NCBI GenBank assembly: GCA_009694215.1
Contig: SHVN01000007.1
Coordinates: 1 to 51,176, forward strand
DNA: 51,176 bases
Reading direction: 5' to 3'
Source: Xanthobacteraceae bacterium
Lineage (GTDB): Bacteria; Pseudomonadota; Alphaproteobacteria; Rhizobiales; Xanthobacteraceae
In this document: one piece after another, positions 17,096 through 25,787 of the stretch
Layout: every line of letters starts with the position of its first letter
Numbering within the stretch: the stretch's first letter is position 1
Notes under the pieces: model-generated
Told to the model about the DNA's origin: nothing
What the model saw: the letters and a program-made list of their open reading frames with translations, nothing else
Database searches by the model: none
Position numbers and translations under genes: made by a program

Positions 17096-18424
17096 CTACG
17101 ACGCGGCCTGCCGCAGCACGGCGTCGCGCCGGGGGAGCCCCAGGTGCGAGCGCAGCGTCGTGCCGGCATATTCATGCCGATACAGCCCGCGCCGCTGCAG
17201 CTCTGGCACCACCTTGTCGACGAAGTCGTCGAACGCGCCGGGGAAATAGGCCGGCATGACGACGAAGCCATCTGCCAGGCCGCCGGTGAACCACTCCTCG
17301 AGCGTGTCGGCGATCCGCTTCGGCGTTCCGTATGTCACCCAGTGGCCGCGCGCGGCGGCCGTTACGTTGTACAGGTCGCGCAACGTCATCTTCTCGCGGC
17401 GCGCCATGTCCAGGAGCGCGGTCGAGAACGCCTGGCCGCGTTCGGTTTTTTCGGGAAATTCCGGCACCGGGCCGTCGAGCGGGTAGCCCGAGATGTCATG
17501 CCCGATCCGCTGCGACACCAGCGCGAGCGCGTTCGTCGGCGTCAGCCAGCTTTGCAGGCGGGCGAGCTGCTCCTTGGCCTGCTCGTCGGTCTCGCCGATG
17601 ATCGGCATGACGCCCGGCAGGATAGGCAGTTCGTCGGGTGCCCGGCCGTGCTTGACCACGCGCTGCTTCAAGCTGTCGTAGGCGTTCTTGGCCGACGTCT
17701 TGTCGCCGTTGACCACGGAGAACACCAGGTCGGCCGAGCGGGCCGAAAGCTCCTGCCCGGGCGCCGAGCCGCCGGCCTGGATGATGACCGGATGGCCCTG
17801 CGGCGACCGCTCGATGTTGAGCGGGCCCTTCACCTGGAAGAATCGCCCCTTGTGGTCGAGCGTCCGGATCTTCGTCTTGTCGAGGTAGACGCCCGTCGTC
17901 TTGTCGGCGACGACCGCGCCATCGTCCCAGGAATCCCAGAGGCCGCGCACCACGTCGACGAATTCGGCCGCGATCTCGTAGCGCAGATCGTGCTCCTGCA
18001 GCCGCTGCCGGCTGAAATTGAGAGCGGCCTTGTCGTGGGTGCTGGTGACGACGTTCCAGCCGGCCCGGCCGTTGCTCAAGTGATCGAGCGAGGCGAACGC
18101 GCGGGCGACATGATACGGCTCGCCGAAGCTCGTCGACACCGTGGCGCCGAGGCCGACGTGGCTCGTCACCGTGCTTAGCGCGGAGAGCAGCGTGAGCGGC
18201 TCGAACCGGTTGGTGAAGGACGGATGGTCGCCGGGGTCCATCACCACCGCGTCGGAAATGAAGAACAGGTCGAATTTGCCGCGCTCGGCGGTCTGCGCGA
18301 TGTTTTTCATCACCGGAAAGCTGCAACTCGTGGTGAAGGCGCCCTCGGTGCGCCAGCCGGCCGAGTGGTTGCCGGTGCCAAGCACGAAGACGCCGAGATG
18401 CATCTGGCGCTTGCGATCAGACAT
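17096..18424 (-). CDS. LLM-class flavin-dependent monooxygenase (NtaA/SnaA/DszA type)
   Basis: This 442-residue protein is a bacterial luciferase-like, FMNH2-dependent monooxygenase of the NtaA/DszA group, working in the cytoplasm with a separate flavin reductase. Visible family segments are LGVFVLGTGNHSAGWR at the N-terminus, RGKFDLFFISDAV, STSFGEPYHVARAFASLDHLSNGRAGWNVVTS, and HPVIIQAGGSAPGQELSAR. Length is normal. ATG 18424 follows a GGGAGACC ribosome site. It lies directly downstream of a Bug receptor on the same strand, suggesting a receptor-monooxygenase pair for an organic substrate. Members oxidise nitrilotriacetate, EDTA, sulfonates or dibenzothiophene sulfone; which applies here cannot be read. 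No flavin reductase gene is nearby. Confidence 0.9.
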   Translation of the reverse strand: MSDRKRQMHLGVFVLGTGNHSAGWRTEGAFTTSCSFPVMKNIAQTAERGKFDLFFISDAVVMDPGDHPSFTNRFEPLTLLSALSTVTSHVGLGATVSTSFGEPYHVARAFASLDHLSNGRAGWNVVTSTHDKAALNFSRQRLQEHDLRYEIAAEFVDVVRGLWDSWDDGAVVADKTTGVYLDKTKIRTLDHKGRFFQVKGPLNIERSPQGHPVIIQAGGSAPGQELSARSADLVFSVVNGDKTSAKNAYDSLKQRVVKHGRAPDELPILPGVMPIIGETDEQAKEQLARLQSWLTPTNALALVSQRIGHDISGYPLDGPVPEFPEKTERGQAFSTALLDMARREKMTLRDLYNVTAAARGHWVTYGTPKRIADTLEEWFTGGLADGFVVMPAYFPGAFDDFVDKVVPELQRRGLYRHEYAGTTLRSHLGLPRRDAVLRQAAS

Positions 18425-18457
18425 GGTCGAGGTCTCCCGGTTGGCGGCGCGGCGAGG

Positions 18458-19438
18458 TCATTGCTGCTCGATACGGATATTCTTCTCGCGCACGATCGTC
18501 GTCCACTTCTGAAGCTCGGTCTGAACCTTGGCGGCGAGAACCTCAGGTCCGCCGCCGACCGGCTCGTTGCCGACCCGCAAGAAGCTTTCCTTCACCTCGG
18601 GCGGCGCGAGCGCGGCGTTGACCTTGCTGTTCAGGAGATCGACCACGGCCTTGGGCGTCCCGGCCGGCGCGAACAGGCCGAACCAGACCGAGGCTTCGAA
18701 GCCCGGAACCGCAATTTCGGCAATCGTCGGCTCGTCGGGAAGGACCGGCGACCGCTTGGCGGTGGAGACGCCGAGCAGGCGCACCGTGCTGGCGCGGATA
18801 TAGCCGAGCGTGACCGCGATGCCGTCGAATGCGAACTGGATGCGCCCGCCGATGAGGTCGGTCATCATCGGCGCCGAACCGCGATAGGGAATGTGATTGG
18901 TCTTTATGCCGGCCATCGAGTTGAGCAGCTCCGCCACGAGGTGATTGCTGCTTCCGGTGCCGTAGGAGCCGAACGCAAGTTCGTCGGGCTTGGCCTTGGC
19001 GAGCGCGATCAGGTCGGCTGCGGTCTTCACCGGCACGTCCTTGTTGGCGACCAGCATGAGCGGCGCCTGCGTGATCAGCGCGACCGGGGCGAAGTCGCGC
19101 ACCGGATCGTAGGCGAGCTTGGTGTAGACGTTCGGGTTCGTTCCGTGCGTGCTGGCGGTGCCCATCAGCAGCGTGTAGCCGTCCCTCGGCGCCTGCGCGA
19201 CGAAGGTGGCGCCGACGGAGCCGCCTGCGCCGCCCCGATTCTCGATGATCACCGATTGACCCAGCAACTCGCTCAGGCGGGGCGCGATGACGCGCGCCAC
19301 CACGTCGACGCCCCCGCCGGGCGGGAACGGGACGACGATCTTGACGGTCTGGTTCGGGAAGTTCTGCGCCTGCGCCGGGAGGCTTGCCGCGACGAGCAGC
19401 GCGGCGGCAGCGAAGGCGGGGCGTATTGTCAGGCACAT
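18458..19438 (-). CDS. Bug/TctC-type receptor protein
   Basis: This 326-residue periplasmic receptor has a clear signal peptide (MCLTIRPAFAAAALLVAASL...AQAQ), then FPNQTVKIVVPFPPGGGVDV, IIENRGGAGGSVG, PRDGYTLLMGTAS, IPYRGSAPMMTDLIGG and PVLPDEPTIAEIAVPGF. These are the typical Bug family signatures. It sits between the molybdopterin large subunit gene upstream and the LLM monooxygenase gene, all on the minus strand with short spacers (51 and 33 bp), suggesting one transcript. It probably binds the substrate those enzymes act on. No TctAB permease is present in the window. Confidence 0.93.
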   Translation of the reverse strand: MCLTIRPAFAAAALLVAASLPAQAQNFPNQTVKIVVPFPPGGGVDVVARVIAPRLSELLGQSVIIENRGGAGGSVGATFVAQAPRDGYTLLMGTASTHGTNPNVYTKLAYDPVRDFAPVALITQAPLMLVANKDVPVKTAADLIALAKAKPDELAFGSYGTGSSNHLVAELLNSMAGIKTNHIPYRGSAPMMTDLIGGRIQFAFDGIAVTLGYIRASTVRLLGVSTAKRSPVLPDEPTIAEIAVPGFEASVWFGLFAPAGTPKAVVDLLNSKVNAALAPPEVKESFLRVGNEPVGGGPEVLAAKVQTELQKWTTIVREKNIRIEQQ

Positions 19439-19468
19439 GGGTTAATTCTGAACCAGGCCCGCTGCCTT

Positions 19469-19492
19469 GTCATCCGCGCCAGGCGCGGATCA
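19469..19492. repeat. Partial palindromic repeat overlapping a gene end
   Basis: The sequence gtcatccgcgccaggcgcgg is a short perfect-armed hairpin resembling the left end of the family B elements. It lies at the 3' end of the molybdopterin-subunit gene and may act as a transcript-stabilising or terminating hairpin there. Only one arm of a full element is present, so this is a fragment. Confidence 0.45.
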
Positions 19493-21814
19493 GGCTTGTC
19501 TTGACGCCCGGATCAGTTCGACGATCTTCATCGGCGGCAGCGGCACCTGGCCGATCCGCACGTTGAACGGTGCGAGCGCATCCTCGATGGCCGAGATCAG
19601 CGCGGCCGCGGCCGGTATCGTGCCGGCTTCGCCGACGCCCTTCACCCCGAGTGGATTGAGCGGCGAGGGCGTCTCCTTGTAGAGCGTGTCGAGCATCGGC
19701 ACCTCGGTCGCGGTCGGCAGAAGATAGTCCGCGAAGGTCGTGGTCACCGGCTGCGCGCCGTCGTCGTAGCCCATCCACTCGTACAGCGCGTTGCCGATGC
19801 CGTGCGCGACGCCGCCGTGGATCTGGCCCTCCACCATCATCGGGTTGATCAGCACGCCGGAGTCCTGCATCGCCACATAGCGCAGGATTTTCACCTCGCC
19901 GGTTTCGGCGTCGACCTCGACCTCGCAGGCGTGGCAGGCGTTGGCGTAGGATAGCGCGTCCAAGCGGTGCATGGAGGTGGCTTCGAGGCCGGGATCGACG
20001 CCGGCGGGGAAGCCGTAGCCCGGCGCGCCCTGCAAAATGCGCGCGATCTCGGCGAGCTTGACGTTCAGTTGCGGCGCGCCGACCACGCGCACCTCGCCGC
20101 CGGCCAACTCCAGGTCGTGCTCGGCCGCTTCGAGAATGTGGCTCGCCACCTTCTTCGCCTTCTCGGCCACCGCCTTCGCCGCGAGATGCACCGACGATCC
20201 GGCGGTGACGGTCTGCCGGCTGGCGAAGCCGCCGAGGCCGAGCGATACGCCGGAGGTGTCGCCCGCCACCACCTTCACGTTGCTGACATCGACGCCGAGC
20301 TGGGCGGCGGCGATCTGCGCCATCGCCGTGCCAAGCCCCTGGCCCATCGCCGAAGCGCCGGTGAACACGGTGACCTTGCCGGTGCGCGATATTCGCACCA
20401 GCCCCGACTCGAATGGGCCGCGGCCGGTCCCCTTCACGCCATGCGCGAGGCCGATGCCGAGATAACGGCCCTTCGCCCGCGCCTCCGCCTGCCGCTTCGG
20501 GAAATCGTCCCAGCCGATCTTGGCCAAAGTCTCGGCCTGGCATGCCGGATAGTCGCCGCTGTCGTATTCCATCGCCATGCCGGAGCGCGCCTTCAGCGGC
20601 TTGGTGTAGGGCATCTTGCCCGCGGGGATGAGATTGCGCCGCCGCACCTCGGCGCGATCGAGCTTCAGCTCGCGCGCCACCAGATCGAGCAGCCGCTCCA
20701 TCGCGAACGCCGCCTGCGGATAGCCCGCGCCGCGCACCGACGACACCGGCGTCTTGTTGCTCATGGCGATGGTGACTTCGATTGACAGACCCGGAACGAT
20801 GTAGGGGCCGCTCATGGTCGAAGCCGAATTGTAGGGGATGTTCGGATCCTGCAGGGTATAGGCGCCGGTGTCGTGCAACAGCTTGCCGCGCACGCCGAGC
20901 ACCTTCGCGCCGGCATCGACCGCGATCTCCAGCGCCCAGTACTGGTCGCGCTCGTGCACCGCGTTGGTGAAATACTCGCGGCGGTCCTCGGTCCATTTCA
21001 GCGAGCGGTTCAGAAGTTTCGCCGCCGCCACCACCGCCACGTCCTCGGAATAGACGCAGAGCTTGGCTCCGAAGCCGCCGCCGATATCGGGGGCGATGAC
21101 GCGCAGACTCTGGTCGAAGTCCATCAAGGTGGTGAGCGTCTGGGCGAGGTCGTGCGCCTTCTGCGTCGAGGCGTGCACCGTGATACCGCCGTCCGCGCCG
21201 CGCACCTCGGCGAGCAGGCCGCGCGCCTCGATCGAATGGGCCGCGCCGCGGTGCTGCCACAGCTCCTGCTTGAACACATGCGCGGCCTTGGCGAAGGCCG
21301 AGCCGACGTCGCCGAACTCGACTTTGTAGGTGGTGATGACGTTGCCCGAAAGCTCGCGTCGGATCGGTGGAGACTCCTTCGCCGTCCGCACGTCGGCAAC
21401 GAAGGCCAACGCCTCGTAGTCCACCGCCACCAGCGCGGCTGCGTCCTCGGCGATGTAGCGGTCGTCCGCCAGGACAATCGCCACCGGCTCGCCGACATAA
21501 CAGACCTCGCCGGGGGCGAGCGCATAGGGCCAGGCCTTGTCGAGCGGCATGCCAGAGTTGGAATGCCTCACCATGCGGCGCTGAACCAGCACGGGACCGA
21601 GATCGTCCAGGGTCAGCACCGCGCGCACGCCCGCGACCTTGAGCGCCGCGCGCTTGTCGATGCTTTTGATCGTCGCGTGCGGATGCGGGCTCCGCACGAA
21701 GGCCGCGTGCCAGACTCCGGGCAGCGCGATGTCGTCAACGAAGCGCCCCCGCCCGCGCAACAGCGGCTCGTCCTCCAGGCGGGTGATGCGCGAGCCGATG
21801 ATGGGTTGGGACAA
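19490..21814 (-). CDS. Molybdopterin-binding large subunit, xanthine dehydrogenase family
   Basis: This is the catalytic subunit of a molybdenum hydroxylase, 774 residues from TTG 21814 (TTG TCC CAA CCC; MSQPIIGSRITRLED). The frame is open to ATG 21862, but those 16 codons (DARDKPGHDE) are read from a palindromic repeat. Visible landmarks are GGGFGAK at 245-251, VRGAG at 360-364, GQGLGTAMAQ, and GVGEAG at 726-731 with the presumed catalytic Glu729. The CO-dehydrogenase form I loop AYXCSFR is absent, so it is not a classical CO dehydrogenase. It would hydroxylate an aromatic or heteroaromatic ring or an aldehyde. Its iron-sulfur and FAD partners are not adjacent; candidates lie at 2100-4805. 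Confidence 0.92.
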   Translation of the reverse strand: MSQPIIGSRITRLEDEPLLRGRGRFVDDIALPGVWHAAFVRSPHPHATIKSIDKRAALKVAGVRAVLTLDDLGPVLVQRRMVRHSNSGMPLDKAWPYALAPGEVCYVGEPVAIVLADDRYIAEDAAALVAVDYEALAFVADVRTAKESPPIRRELSGNVITTYKVEFGDVGSAFAKAAHVFKQELWQHRGAAHSIEARGLLAEVRGADGGITVHASTQKAHDLAQTLTTLMDFDQSLRVIAPDIGGGFGAKLCVYSEDVAVVAAAKLLNRSLKWTEDRREYFTNAVHERDQYWALEIAVDAGAKVLGVRGKLLHDTGAYTLQDPNIPYNSASTMSGPYIVPGLSIEVTIAMSNKTPVSSVRGAGYPQAAFAMERLLDLVARELKLDRAEVRRRNLIPAGKMPYTKPLKARSGMAMEYDSGDYPACQAETLAKIGWDDFPKRQAEARAKGRYLGIGLAHGVKGTGRGPFESGLVRISRTGKVTVFTGASAMGQGLGTAMAQIAAAQLGVDVSNVKVVAGDTSGVSLGLGGFASRQTVTAGSSVHLAAKAVAEKAKKVASHILEAAEHDLELAGGEVRVVGAPQLNVKLAEIARILQGAPGYGFPAGVDPGLEATSMHRLDALSYANACHACEVEVDAETGEVKILRYVAMQDSGVLINPMMVEGQIHGGVAHGIGNALYEWMGYDDGAQPVTTTFADYLLPTATEVPMLDTLYKETPSPLNPLGVKGVGEAGTIPAAAALISAIEDALAPFNVRIGQVPLPPMKIVELIRASRQA

Positions 21815-21832
21815 GACCTCGGCCTCTCGTTC

Positions 21833-21926
21833 GTCATGCCCGGGCTTGTCCCGGGCATCCACGCCTTATTTATTTTCAATGACTATAAAGCAAGACGTGG
21901 ATGGCTGGGACAAGCCCGGCCATGAC
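21833..21926. repeat. Palindromic intergenic repeat, family B-like
   Basis: Inverted arms gtcatgcccgggcttgtccc and gggacaagcccggccatgac surround an AT-rich centre (ccttatttattttcaatgac). It closely matches the element at 8121-8209. It lies between the Bug-like receptor gene and the molybdopterin large subunit gene and supplies a false upstream start to the latter. Confidence 0.8.
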
Positions 21927-21958
21927 GTTGATGGGATTGTTTGAAAAAGAAGCCTGAT

Positions 21959-22972
21959 TTATTTCGTAATCGCCTCGCCAGCCTTCTTCACCACATCCTT
22001 CGGCGTTGCATACAATTCGGCCAGCAGCTCATCCAAAGCCTTGCCGCTCACCGGATTGACGTCGAGGTCGAGCCGCTTGGCGTCGGCCAGATACTCCGGG
22101 TCCTTCATCGTCGCGTCGAACGCGGCAACCAGCGCGGCCTTGCGGTCGGCCGGGATGCCGGGCGGCGCCGCGAACGGCCGCGCCATCTTCTGCGCCGCGA
22201 GGAACAGCTTGAGAATCTGCAGCTTCTCCTTGTCTTTGGTCTGCTCCATCACCAGCGGCACGTCGCCGATCTCCGGCACCTTCTTGAACGAGGCCTGCAC
22301 GATCAGGTTGATCTTCTTGTCGCGCAGCCATTGCGCGTGGCGGGTCTTGATCGTGCTCCAGGACAGGCCGCAGAGGCCGTCGACCTCGCCGCGTTCCATC
22401 GCCAGCGTGATCTCGTTGGTGCCGGGATAGCCGGCGACGAGCTTGATCGGCGCGTCGAACACGTTCTTGTAGAGCCGCGCGAAGATGTCGGGCTCGGCGC
22501 TCGGCCCCTGACCGCCGAGCGTGACCGGCTTGGTCGTGAAATCCCGCCAGGTCTTGATCGCCGTGGTGTGCCAGGTTACGCAGATCGAGACGTCGTCGGT
22601 GACGCTGCCGAGCCAGGAGAACTTGGTGCCGTCGAACGTCGCGCCGCTCTCCAGCAGTGGATTGATCCCGGTGGTGCGGGCGAAGGTGCCGAACGCCGTG
22701 CCGTCCTTCGGCGCCGCGGTGTAGATGAAGTTCGCCGCGCGCAGGCTCCCCGCGCCGGCCATGTTCTGCGGCACGATGCTGGGATGGCCGGGGATGTGCT
22801 TGCCCATGTGGCGCGCCAAGTGCCGGGCGTAGAGGTCGTAGCCGCCGCCGACCGAGAAGCCGATCGCCAGGTTGATGGACTTGCCCTTGTAGAACTCCTC
22901 GACGCTCTGGGCGCTCGCAGGCAGCGCGGAAAAGGCGGCGAAGGCGAGGGCGGCTGGTAGCAGTCGGCGCAT
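21959..22972 (-). CDS. Bug/TctC-like extracellular receptor protein, divergent
   Basis: This 337-residue protein has a clear signal peptide (MRRLLPAALAFAAFSALPASAQ) followed by a binding domain with SINLAIGFSVGGGYDLYARHL, VPQNMAGAGSLRAANFIY and APKDGTAFGTFAR. These mirror the Bug motifs (VPF..GG, ENR.GAGG, DGYT) but with altered residues, so it belongs to a divergent TctC-like branch. It is periplasmic by prediction and opens the minus-strand group with the Mo subunit, another Bug receptor and the LLM monooxygenase. The gene upstream, a flavoprotein, is divergent with about 236 bp between starts. Confidence 0.82.
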   Translation of the reverse strand: MRRLLPAALAFAAFSALPASAQSVEEFYKGKSINLAIGFSVGGGYDLYARHLARHMGKHIPGHPSIVPQNMAGAGSLRAANFIYTAAPKDGTAFGTFARTTGINPLLESGATFDGTKFSWLGSVTDDVSICVTWHTTAIKTWRDFTTKPVTLGGQGPSAEPDIFARLYKNVFDAPIKLVAGYPGTNEITLAMERGEVDGLCGLSWSTIKTRHAQWLRDKKINLIVQASFKKVPEIGDVPLVMEQTKDKEKLQILKLFLAAQKMARPFAAPPGIPADRKAALVAAFDATMKDPEYLADAKRLDLDVNPVSGKALDELLAELYATPKDVVKKAGEAITK

Positions 22973-23208
22973 CTCGGAACTCCAAAGGCGATCGTTCCCG
23001 GCGGCTCAGTTTATTCGCATACCGCGGGCGTTGTCGATGAAGTGCGGCCACGCGGCGTGCCGGCGGCACGCTATCGCCGTGCGCGACACGCCCGGCCCGT
23101 GCGGGCGCGCACTTGACAGGCCCAAACCCGGCGTTCGATGAAAGATCGGAAATCCTGCGGGACGGTCTGCCGCAGGGCCGGGGCTTTGGGGAAACAGGAG
23201 CGGAAAGC

Positions 23209-24693
23209 GTGGCAAAGTTCGATGTGGTGGTGGTCGGCGCCGGGAACGCTGCGTTCTGCGCAGGCCTGGCGGCGGCGGAAAAGGGCGCGAAGGTGCTGAT
23301 GGTCGAGCGCGCGCCGAAGGAGCTGATGGGCGGCAACTCCCGCTTCACCGCAGGCGCCTTCCGCTGCGTCTACGACGGCGTCGACGACCTGAAAGCCATC
23401 ATGCCGGATCTCACGAAGGACGAGATCGGCCGCTCCGACTTCGGCACCTACACCCAGGACCAGTTCTACGACGACATGTTCCGCGTCACGCAATACCGCA
23501 CCGACGGCGAATTGTGCGACCGCCTGGTCGGCCGCTCGCGCGAATCGATGCGCTGGCTGCACGCCAAGGGCATGAAGTTCGACCCGATCTGGGGGCGGCA
23601 GGCGTATCTGATCGACGGCAAGTTCAAGTTCTGGGGCGGCCTCACCGTCGAATCCAAGGGCGGCGGCCCGGGCCTCATCGACCAGCATCTCAAGCTCGCC
23701 GAGAAGAACGGCATCGAGATCCGCTACAACACGCGCGGCATCTCGCTGATCTACGACGGCAAGACCGTCTCGGGCCTGCGGGTGAAATCCAACGGCAACT
23801 TCGAGGACATCCCCTGCAAGTCGGTGGTGATCGCCTGCGGCGGATTCGAATCCAGCGCCGAGATGCGTACTCGCTACATGGGTCCGGGCTGGGAGCTCGC
23901 CAAGGTGCGCGGCACGCCCTACAACACCGGCGACGGCATCAACATGGCGCTCGCCATCGGCGCGTCGAGCTTCGGCAACTGGTCCGGCGGCCACGCCGTG
24001 CAGTGGGACTACAACGCGCCGGAGTTCGGCGACCTCTCGGTCGGCGACAACTTCCAGAAGCACAGCTACCCTTGGGGCATCCTGGTCAACGCCACCGGCC
24101 GTAGATTCGTCGACGAGGGCGCCGACTTCCGCAACTACACCTATGCCAAGTACGGCGCGATCGTGTTGCGCCAGCCCAACAACTTCGCCTGGCAGGTGTT
24201 CGACGGAAAGATCGTGCCGATGCTGCGCGACGAATACCGCATCAAGCGCGTGTCGAAGGCCTCCGCTAACACCATCGAGGAGTTCGCCCACAAGCTCGAA
24301 GGCGTCGACCCGGTCGCGTTCCTCGACGAGATGAAGAAATACAACGCCGCGGTGACGAAGGACGTGCCGTTCAATCCCAACATCAAGGACGGGCGCTCGA
24401 CCGTGGGTCTCGACGTCAACAAGTCGAACTGGGCCAACACCATCGAGCAGCCGCCGTTCGAGGCGTATCAGGTCGGCTGCGGGCTCTCCTTCACCTTCGG
24501 CGGCGTCCGCATCGATCCGGACAGCGGCCAGGTGATCGACTCCGATATGAACCCGATCCCCGGCCTCTACGCCGCGGGCGAGCTCGTCGGCGGCATCTTC
24601 TACTTCAACTATCCCGGCGGCTCGGGGCTGATGTCCGGCACCGTGTTCGGCCGCATCGCCGGAACCGGCGCGGCGAGTTTTAGGAACGCCTAG
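23209..24693 (+). CDS. FAD-dependent dehydrogenase, tricarballylate dehydrogenase / fumarate reductase flavoprotein family
   Basis: This 494-residue flavoprotein starts at GTG 23209, nine bases after an AGGAG site. The frame opens 96 bp earlier, but that part is upstream sequence. The FAD-binding Rossmann motif is at the very N-terminus (FDVVVVGAGNAAFCAGLAAA), then MVERAPKELMGGNSRFTAGA, and the C-terminal FAD-family ending GLYAAGELVGGIFYFNYPGG. Similarity is to TcuA (tricarballylate dehydrogenase) and the soluble fumarate-reductase flavoprotein group, which oxidise or reduce C-C bonds in carboxylic acids. No TcuB-like electron-transfer partner is adjacent. A deacetylase-fold gene follows, separated by a family A repeat. 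Confidence 0.87.
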   Translation: MAKFDVVVVGAGNAAFCAGLAAAEKGAKVLMVERAPKELMGGNSRFTAGAFRCVYDGVDDLKAIMPDLTKDEIGRSDFGTYTQDQFYDDMFRVTQYRTDGELCDRLVGRSRESMRWLHAKGMKFDPIWGRQAYLIDGKFKFWGGLTVESKGGGPGLIDQHLKLAEKNGIEIRYNTRGISLIYDGKTVSGLRVKSNGNFEDIPCKSVVIACGGFESSAEMRTRYMGPGWELAKVRGTPYNTGDGINMALAIGASSFGNWSGGHAVQWDYNAPEFGDLSVGDNFQKHSYPWGILVNATGRRFVDEGADFRNYTYAKYGAIVLRQPNNFAWQVFDGKIVPMLRDEYRIKRVSKASANTIEEFAHKLEGVDPVAFLDEMKKYNAAVTKDVPFNPNIKDGRSTVGLDVNKSNWANTIEQPPFEAYQVGCGLSFTFGGVRIDPDSGQVIDSDMNPIPGLYAAGELVGGIFYFNYPGGSGLMSGTVFGRIAGTGAASFRNA

Positions 24694-24728
24694 TTTCCCG
24701 CGCGCAAGTGGCGCGGCATACTCTCTTT

Positions 24729-24820
24729 CCCTCTCCCCTTGTGGGAGAGGGTGGCGTCAAGTGTGGAAGCGCGAATGCCGTAGGCATTCGCGATGCACCC
24801 TCTCCCACAAGGGGAGAGGG
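24729..24820. repeat. Long palindromic repeat, family A copy 2
   Basis: Perfect 23-bp inverted arms at 24729-24751 and 24798-24820 (CCCTCTCCCCTTGTGGGAG... and its reverse complement) flank an inner hairpin GCGAATGCC-GTA-GGCATTCGC. The arms match the copy at 7053-7185. It lies 35 bp after the flavoprotein stop and could serve as a terminator-like or mRNA-protecting structure. Confidence 0.88.
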
Positions 24821-24861
24821 GAAGCGTGTTTGTTGCGCTGTCAATCAAAGGCTCGCGCGCC

Positions 24862-25755
24862 ATGAAACTGAAGAAGCACAATCGCTACGCCTATTCGCCG
24901 ATCACTGAGCGGCAGGACTTCACATGGCCGGATGACAAGCGCCTCGCCTTCTATTGCGCGCTGAATGTCGAGCATTTCAGCTTTGGCGAAGGTCTCGGCC
25001 ATACACCGACGGTGCCCGGCCCTCAGCCCGATGTCCGCAATTTTGGTTGGCGCGACTACGGCCTGCGCGTCGGCATCTGGCGCATTTTCGATCTGATGGA
25101 CGAATTGAAGTGGCCGATGTGCCATCTGCTCAATGCCTCGGTCTGCGAGGAGATGCCGCAGATCGTCGCGCGCATTCGTCAGCGTGGCGACGAAGTGATA
25201 GGCCACGGCTATACGAACTCCGAGCGCCAATCCGACATGGATGAAGCGGCCGAGGCCGCCATGATCGCGCACGCGACCAGGACGCTGGCCGGGAGTTGCG
25301 GGCGGCGTCCCTATGGCTGGATGGGCCCGTGGATCTCGGAGACGGCCGTGACCCCCGACCTGCTGCAGGAAAACGGTTACACGTTCCTGATGGACTGGCC
25401 GGCCGACGATCAGCCGTTCTGGATGAAGACGCGCGCGGGCCGCATCATGTCGGTGCCCTATCCGATCGAGATCAACGATACGCCGACGATGCTCAGCCGT
25501 GCCCAGCCCGCGACGGACTTCCATCGCATGATCCTCGATCAGTTCGAGGAAATGCTGCGGCTTTCGCAGAAACAGTCGCTGGTGTTCGGCATCTCGATGC
25601 ACACGTTCTGCACGGGTCAGCCGTTCCGGCTCGCGCAGGTGCGGCAAGCCCTGCTGGCACTGATGAAGCATCCGGGATTCGACAAGGTGTGGGTGACGAC
25701 GCCCGGCGCAATCGCCGAATACGCGGCCGGGCTGCCGGCGGCCTGCGTGCCATAG
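24862..25755 (+). CDS. Polysaccharide deacetylase-fold protein, PuuE-like
   Basis: This 297-residue protein has the NodB-type polysaccharide deacetylase fold in the PuuE/allantoinase-like branch. It starts at ATG 24862 (MKLKKHNRYAYSP). The usual metal-binding TFDD is replaced by LNVEHF, and the HxxxH motif reads GHGYTNSER, so classic sugar deacetylation is unlikely. Other segments typical of the branch are WRDYGLRVGIWRIFDLMDE and GWMGPWISETAVTPDLLQENG. There is no signal peptide, so it should be cytoplasmic. Such proteins may hydrolyse C-N amide bonds in small molecules. A paralogue lies at 46059. Substrate is unknown. Confidence 0.85.
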   Translation: MKLKKHNRYAYSPITERQDFTWPDDKRLAFYCALNVEHFSFGEGLGHTPTVPGPQPDVRNFGWRDYGLRVGIWRIFDLMDELKWPMCHLLNASVCEEMPQIVARIRQRGDEVIGHGYTNSERQSDMDEAAEAAMIAHATRTLAGSCGRRPYGWMGPWISETAVTPDLLQENGYTFLMDWPADDQPFWMKTRAGRIMSVPYPIEINDTPTMLSRAQPATDFHRMILDQFEEMLRLSQKQSLVFGISMHTFCTGQPFRLAQVRQALLALMKHPGFDKVWVTTPGAIAEYAAGLPAACVP

Positions 25756-25787
25756 TTGGGGGTGTGGCGCGTCGGCGTCGCGAGATG

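Noticed and set aside
19470-21260. Minus-strand 596-codon frame inside the molybdenum large subunit gene
   Set aside because: Shadow of the real frame; composition is Arg/Gly/Ala-rich and no motif is seen.
19490-21814. Form I aerobic CO dehydrogenase large subunit (coxL)
   Set aside because: The AYXCSFR active-site loop is absent; the loop reads SSVRGAGYPQ, so only the broader molybdenum hydroxylase family is claimed.
23113-23141. TTGACA with a possible -10 box before the flavoprotein gene
   Set aside because: The -35 match is exact, but no good -10 hexamer lies 16-18 bp downstream, so no promoter is called.
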